Shown here one piece after another: positions 61,610 to 64,000 of a DNA stretch of 64,000 nt (position 1 is the stretch's first letter; every line of letters begins with the position of its first letter). The translations under genes and the position numbers were made by a program. The DNA is taken from assembly GCA_963724625.1 (NCBI GenBank), contig CAVRVO010000003.1, positions 62,001 through 126,000 on the forward strand, read 5' to 3'. The notes below the pieces were generated by a model. The model saw only the letters and a list, made by a program, of their open reading frames with translations, ran no database searches and was not told where the DNA came from. The DNA comes from DATBVX01 sp963724625. Lineage in GTDB: Bacteria; Pseudomonadota; Gammaproteobacteria; Steroidobacterales; Steroidobacteraceae.

Positions 61610-62704
61610 TTAACCGCGCGCAGCCTTCAACTTTTCGATCGCTGCGCGTTCTTTTTCCGCCGCCGGCCAATCCTGCGCTTGTGCGCGACGCTCATCGGGC
61701 TGCGCCTGCCACCATTGGAGCGTCGCTGCCGACGTGTCCGCGAGCGGTCGGTAGTTCATTCCCGCACCCAGCGAAGCTGCGTTGTCGAAATGGCGTGACT
61801 CACGGCCAGGCGTTACCAGCGGCAAATTGATACCGAATTCCTTCAGCAGGTCTTCGGTCGGCCAGTGAAACCTCACCATGTCCTTCGAGAGCCAACTGAG
61901 ACCGACCAGGGTCTCCTCCCAGTTCACCGCTTGCGTCGGTCCGGCAACATTGAAGATGCCAGACACATTACCCTCACCGAGCCCGACGACCCACGGGCCG
62001 AGGTCGCGCACGTCCACCCATTGCAGCTCATTGTGGGGCTCCGGCGGACCCAGCAGGTCGCCGCCACGCGCCACTCGGTCCACCCAGTAAGTGAATCGAT
62101 CGGTCTCATCATTCGGACCGACGATGTAGGTCGGGCGCACGATTGTGGCCGACTTTCCGAGCCCTTTCTGCACGATCCGATCACACTCGGCCTTGAGCGG
62201 CCCGTAGCGATCCCAGCTCATCTGTTCGTTCTGCGGATCGGGTAGTGCCCGAAGTGGCGAAGACTCGACGGTATTCTTTACTCCCGGTTCGTAGACCGCG
62301 ACCGACGAGATATAGATGTATCGCCCAACCCGTCCCTTGAGCAGGTTTACCGATTCGCGCACATGGCGGGGCACATATCCGGAGTTATCGATGACGATGT
62401 CCCACTTGCGATCGCCCGCGATAGCGCTCAGGCCCTGGTCAACCTTGGGATCGCGATTGCCGATCAGGATCTCGACCTTGCCGTCGAACGGCGTCGCAGC
62501 GCTGCGGCCCCTGTTGAACAGGGTGACTTTGTGGCCTCGAGCGAGCGCATGTTCGACCTGGAAGGGCCCGATGAATCCGGTGCCGCCGAGGAACAGGATG
62601 TCGAGAGGTTTCGAAGCGGCTTCAACGGCAGCGCGTGTCACGCCACTCGCCAGCATTCCCAGGCCAGCTGCCGTCCATCCAAGCACTTCGCGTCGGGTCG
62701 TCAT
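61610..62704 (-). CDS. Tat-exported NAD-dependent epimerase/dehydratase-like protein
   Basis: The 364-residue protein starts with a Tat signal: TTRREVLGWTAAGLGMLASG (twin arginine in T-R-R-E-V-L). The extended SDR fold follows: FLGGTGFIGPFQVEHAL is the NAD loop. The tyrosine-lysine catalytic pair is altered: SWDRYGPLKAECDRIV gives Y-x-x-x-K. It then has VRPTYIVGPND and VDVRDLGPWVVG. Export of a nucleotide-binding enzyme through Tat is notable; similar proteins occur in Tat-exported form in soil bacteria. The substrate is unknown, but sugars are common for this fold. Confidence 0.85.
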   Translation of the reverse strand: MTTRREVLGWTAAGLGMLASGVTRAAVEAASKPLDILFLGGTGFIGPFQVEHALARGHKVTLFNRGRSAATPFDGKVEILIGNRDPKVDQGLSAIAGDRKWDIVIDNSGYVPRHVRESVNLLKGRVGRYIYISSVAVYEPGVKNTVESSPLRALPDPQNEQMSWDRYGPLKAECDRIVQKGLGKSATIVRPTYIVGPNDETDRFTYWVDRVARGGDLLGPPEPHNELQWVDVRDLGPWVVGLGEGNVSGIFNVAGPTQAVNWEETLVGLSWLSKDMVRFHWPTEDLLKEFGINLPLVTPGRESRHFDNAASLGAGMNYRPLADTSAATLQWWQAQPDERRAQAQDWPAAEKERAAIEKLKAARG

Positions 62705-62756
62705 GTGTTCTCCAGGGCGAATGGGTGGGCGATTTCACCATGCGAGTCATGAAAGG

Positions 62757-63644
62757 TCACGTTGCCTGGTTCTTGAGCCACTCGATGACCGCGAGCGTGG
62801 CATCGCGATTGCGTAAGCGCTCGGGGAGGACGATCCAGTATGCCGACCCGAGCTGCACGTTCAACTTGCCGAAAGGCCTGACCAGGGCGCCGGATGCTAC
62901 ATCGTCATGGGCCAGCTGGTGCCGGGCCAGTGCTACGCCCTGGCCCTGGATGGCTGCGCGCAACACGAGATCAGATGAAGCGAATCTGGGACCGCTCCGT
63001 ACGTCGAGAGACTGCGGGCCGTGCTCGCCACGCCACAGTTCCCAGGACGCCTGCGGATCGCGATCGTGCAACAGTCGCAAGCGAGCGAGGCGTGCAGGAG
63101 TGTCGGGTCGGCCCGAGCGCTGCCAATAGGACGGGCTCATCACGGGATAGAGCGAATCCTCCATGAGCGGCTCGCAGTGGACGTCGCGCCACTTGCCATC
63201 CCCGATGCGAATCGCAAAGTCGACTTCCTCTGCGCGCAGGTCCGTAAGCCGCTGATCGACGACCACCGAGACCTCGATTCGTGGCAGCGCTTTCTCCAGC
63301 TCCGGCAGCCGGGGCAAGAGCCACCGGGCCGCGAAGGAGGGCGCGGCTGCAATCGTCACCGATCGGCCCGATCTCGCCTCGCGCAGGGCGCCAGCTACGC
63401 GCGCAATCTCCTGCAGGCCCGCCAGAGTTGCCTTACCGAGAACTTCGCCTTGCGGCGTCAACGCGAGCCCCCGCTTGCCCCCGCCCGCACGAGCAACTGG
63501 AACGCCCAGCCAGGCGTTGAGCTCGGCAATGTGACGGCTGATGGAGGAATGCGCGATGCCGAGTTCACGTGCCGCCGCGCGCACTCCACCGTGTGAATAG
63601 ACCGCTGCGAACGCCCGCAACGCATGGAGAGGCAAGTCCTGCAT
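62757..63644 (-). CDS. LysR-family transcriptional regulator (GcvA-like)
   Basis: The 295-residue regulator starts with the winged helix HALRAFAAVYSHGGVRAAAR and the recognition helix ELGIAHSSISRHIAELNAWL, followed by a type-2 periplasmic-binding domain with SFAARWLLPRLPELEKALP and VDFAIRIGDGKW, as in the GcvA/AmpR group. It is divergent from the LysE-type exporter, which it probably controls. Its start codon overlaps one of two matching palindromes (63643-63663), implying autoregulation. The effector is unknown, perhaps an amino acid. Confidence 0.95.
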   Translation of the reverse strand: MQDLPLHALRAFAAVYSHGGVRAAARELGIAHSSISRHIAELNAWLGVPVARAGGGKRGLALTPQGEVLGKATLAGLQEIARVAGALREARSGRSVTIAAAPSFAARWLLPRLPELEKALPRIEVSVVVDQRLTDLRAEEVDFAIRIGDGKWRDVHCEPLMEDSLYPVMSPSYWQRSGRPDTPARLARLRLLHDRDPQASWELWRGEHGPQSLDVRSGPRFASSDLVLRAAIQGQGVALARHQLAHDDVASGALVRPFGKLNVQLGSAYWIVLPERLRNRDATLAVIEWLKNQAT

Positions 63645-63663
63645 GGTCTAAATAATAGACCAT
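63643..63663. promoter_or_regulatory. LysR-type operator palindrome 1
   Basis: Perfect eight-base arms ATGGTCTA and TAGACCAT are separated by five bases, and the inner part fits T-N11-A. It overlaps the start codon of the LysR gene. Confidence 0.75.
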
Positions 63664-63745
63664 AAGTCGCATCCATAAGAACACGCCGCTGGCGAAAATA
63701 TGCCGAGATAACCAGGAGGCATGCTGATGAATGCGGATCGGACCG

Positions 63746-63766
63746 ATGGTCTTCAGTTGAGACCAT
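63746..63766. promoter_or_regulatory. LysR-type operator palindrome 2
   Basis: Seven-base arms ATGGTCT and AGACCAT, the same half-sites as palindrome 1, are separated by seven bases and again fit T-N11-A. It ends 16 bases before the LysE start. Confidence 0.75.
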
Positions 63767-63782
63767 ACAGCACGGAGAGACG

Positions 63783-64000
63783 ATGGACGCGCTGATCGCG
63801 GCCGCGGGAATTCTGCTGGTCGGCGCCATCACGCCCGGGCCTAACAATCTCGTCGTGATGACGGCAGGTGCACGCGGCGGCATTGGCGGTGCGCTTCCAG
63901 CGCTTGTCGGCATCATCCTCGGCACGCTCGCGATGAGCGCTGTCGTCGTGCTCGGCGTGGGCGCTGCATTCGCGGCGGAGCCCCGTCTCAGGACAGCGAT
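63783..64000 (+). CDS. LysE/RhtB-family amino-acid exporter (5' part only)
   Basis: The first 72 residues are visible before the window ends. They show the family's beginning: LLVGAITPGPNNLVVMTAGA, with the T-P-G-P-N-N motif, and two membrane helices. It exports amino acids or related molecules. ATG 63783 has GGAGAGA upstream. The LysR gene and two palindromes are immediately upstream and in the divergent direction, the standard LysE-LysG arrangement. Confidence 0.92.
   Translation, partial: MDALIAAAGILLVGAITPGPNNLVVMTAGARGGIGGALPALVGIILGTLAMSAVVVLGVGAAFAAEPRLRTA

Overview
The window is GC-rich, tightly packed chromosomal DNA from a Gram-negative bacterium. Many products carry lipobox, Sec or Tat export signals, and OmpA-type, YceI and TonB-like envelope domains recur. 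HemF, an ECF42-type sigma factor with its DGPF partners, an Ada-AlkA fusion and a TIR-TolB-TPR protein would fit a soil or water gammaproteobacterium (Steroidobacter/Xanthomonadales-like). This placement is an inference; no rRNA or tRNA gene is present. I see no insertion sequence, prophage or CRISPR array.

Layout. 1-6557 (minus) is most of a giant cyclic beta-1,2-glucan synthase running off the left edge. 6.7-10.4 kb holds envelope proteins (glycine zipper, DUF4398 and OmpA lipoproteins), a lone receiver and a secreted protein with seven W-x-C repeats. 10.4-13.2 kb has an RRM RNA-binding protein behind a structured leader, three small genes and a 5'-3' exonuclease. 13.3-17.0 kb is the most interesting part: a SLOG-domain membrane protein followed by a TIR-TolB-TPR protein, a possible Thoeris-like signalling pair. 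17.6-31 kb is metabolism: aldehyde dehydrogenase, an exported MsrA/MsrB pair, a frameshifted peptidase-like hydrolase, an ArsR regulator divergent from a dehydratase-RidA operon, DDAH, a Tat-exported FMN oxidase divergent from a CmcJ-like oxidoreductase, and an EamA/PNPOx operon. 31.2-38.1 kb has zwf-tal (pentose phosphate), a TPR-TonB protein overlapping hemF, and a frameshifted ATP-dependent DNA ligase. 38.3-39.6 kb is a second, damaged copy of the DUF4398/OmpA pair. 41.3-46.4 kb is an ECF42/DGPF cluster with an MFS pump, YceI and DUF899 proteins. 47.7-49.3 kb is ada-alkA followed by an ogt remnant. 50.3-55 kb has CPBP protease, MFS, YjbR and DUF938 genes. 55.9-60.2 kb has secreted FAS1, DUF4242 and TPR proteins and a phenylacetate-CoA ligase. 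The right end has rhlE, a Tat-exported epimerase-like protein, and a divergent lysR/lysE pair with two matching operator palindromes.

Single-base frameshifts recur in otherwise well-conserved genes (about 22105, 30958, 38040, 38990/39150, 45165 and 53075). This suggests indel errors in the underlying sequence at least as much as gene decay, so frameshifted genes are described by their reconstructed product. Frames were read by eye from the sequence; family names rest on recognised motifs, not on database searches.
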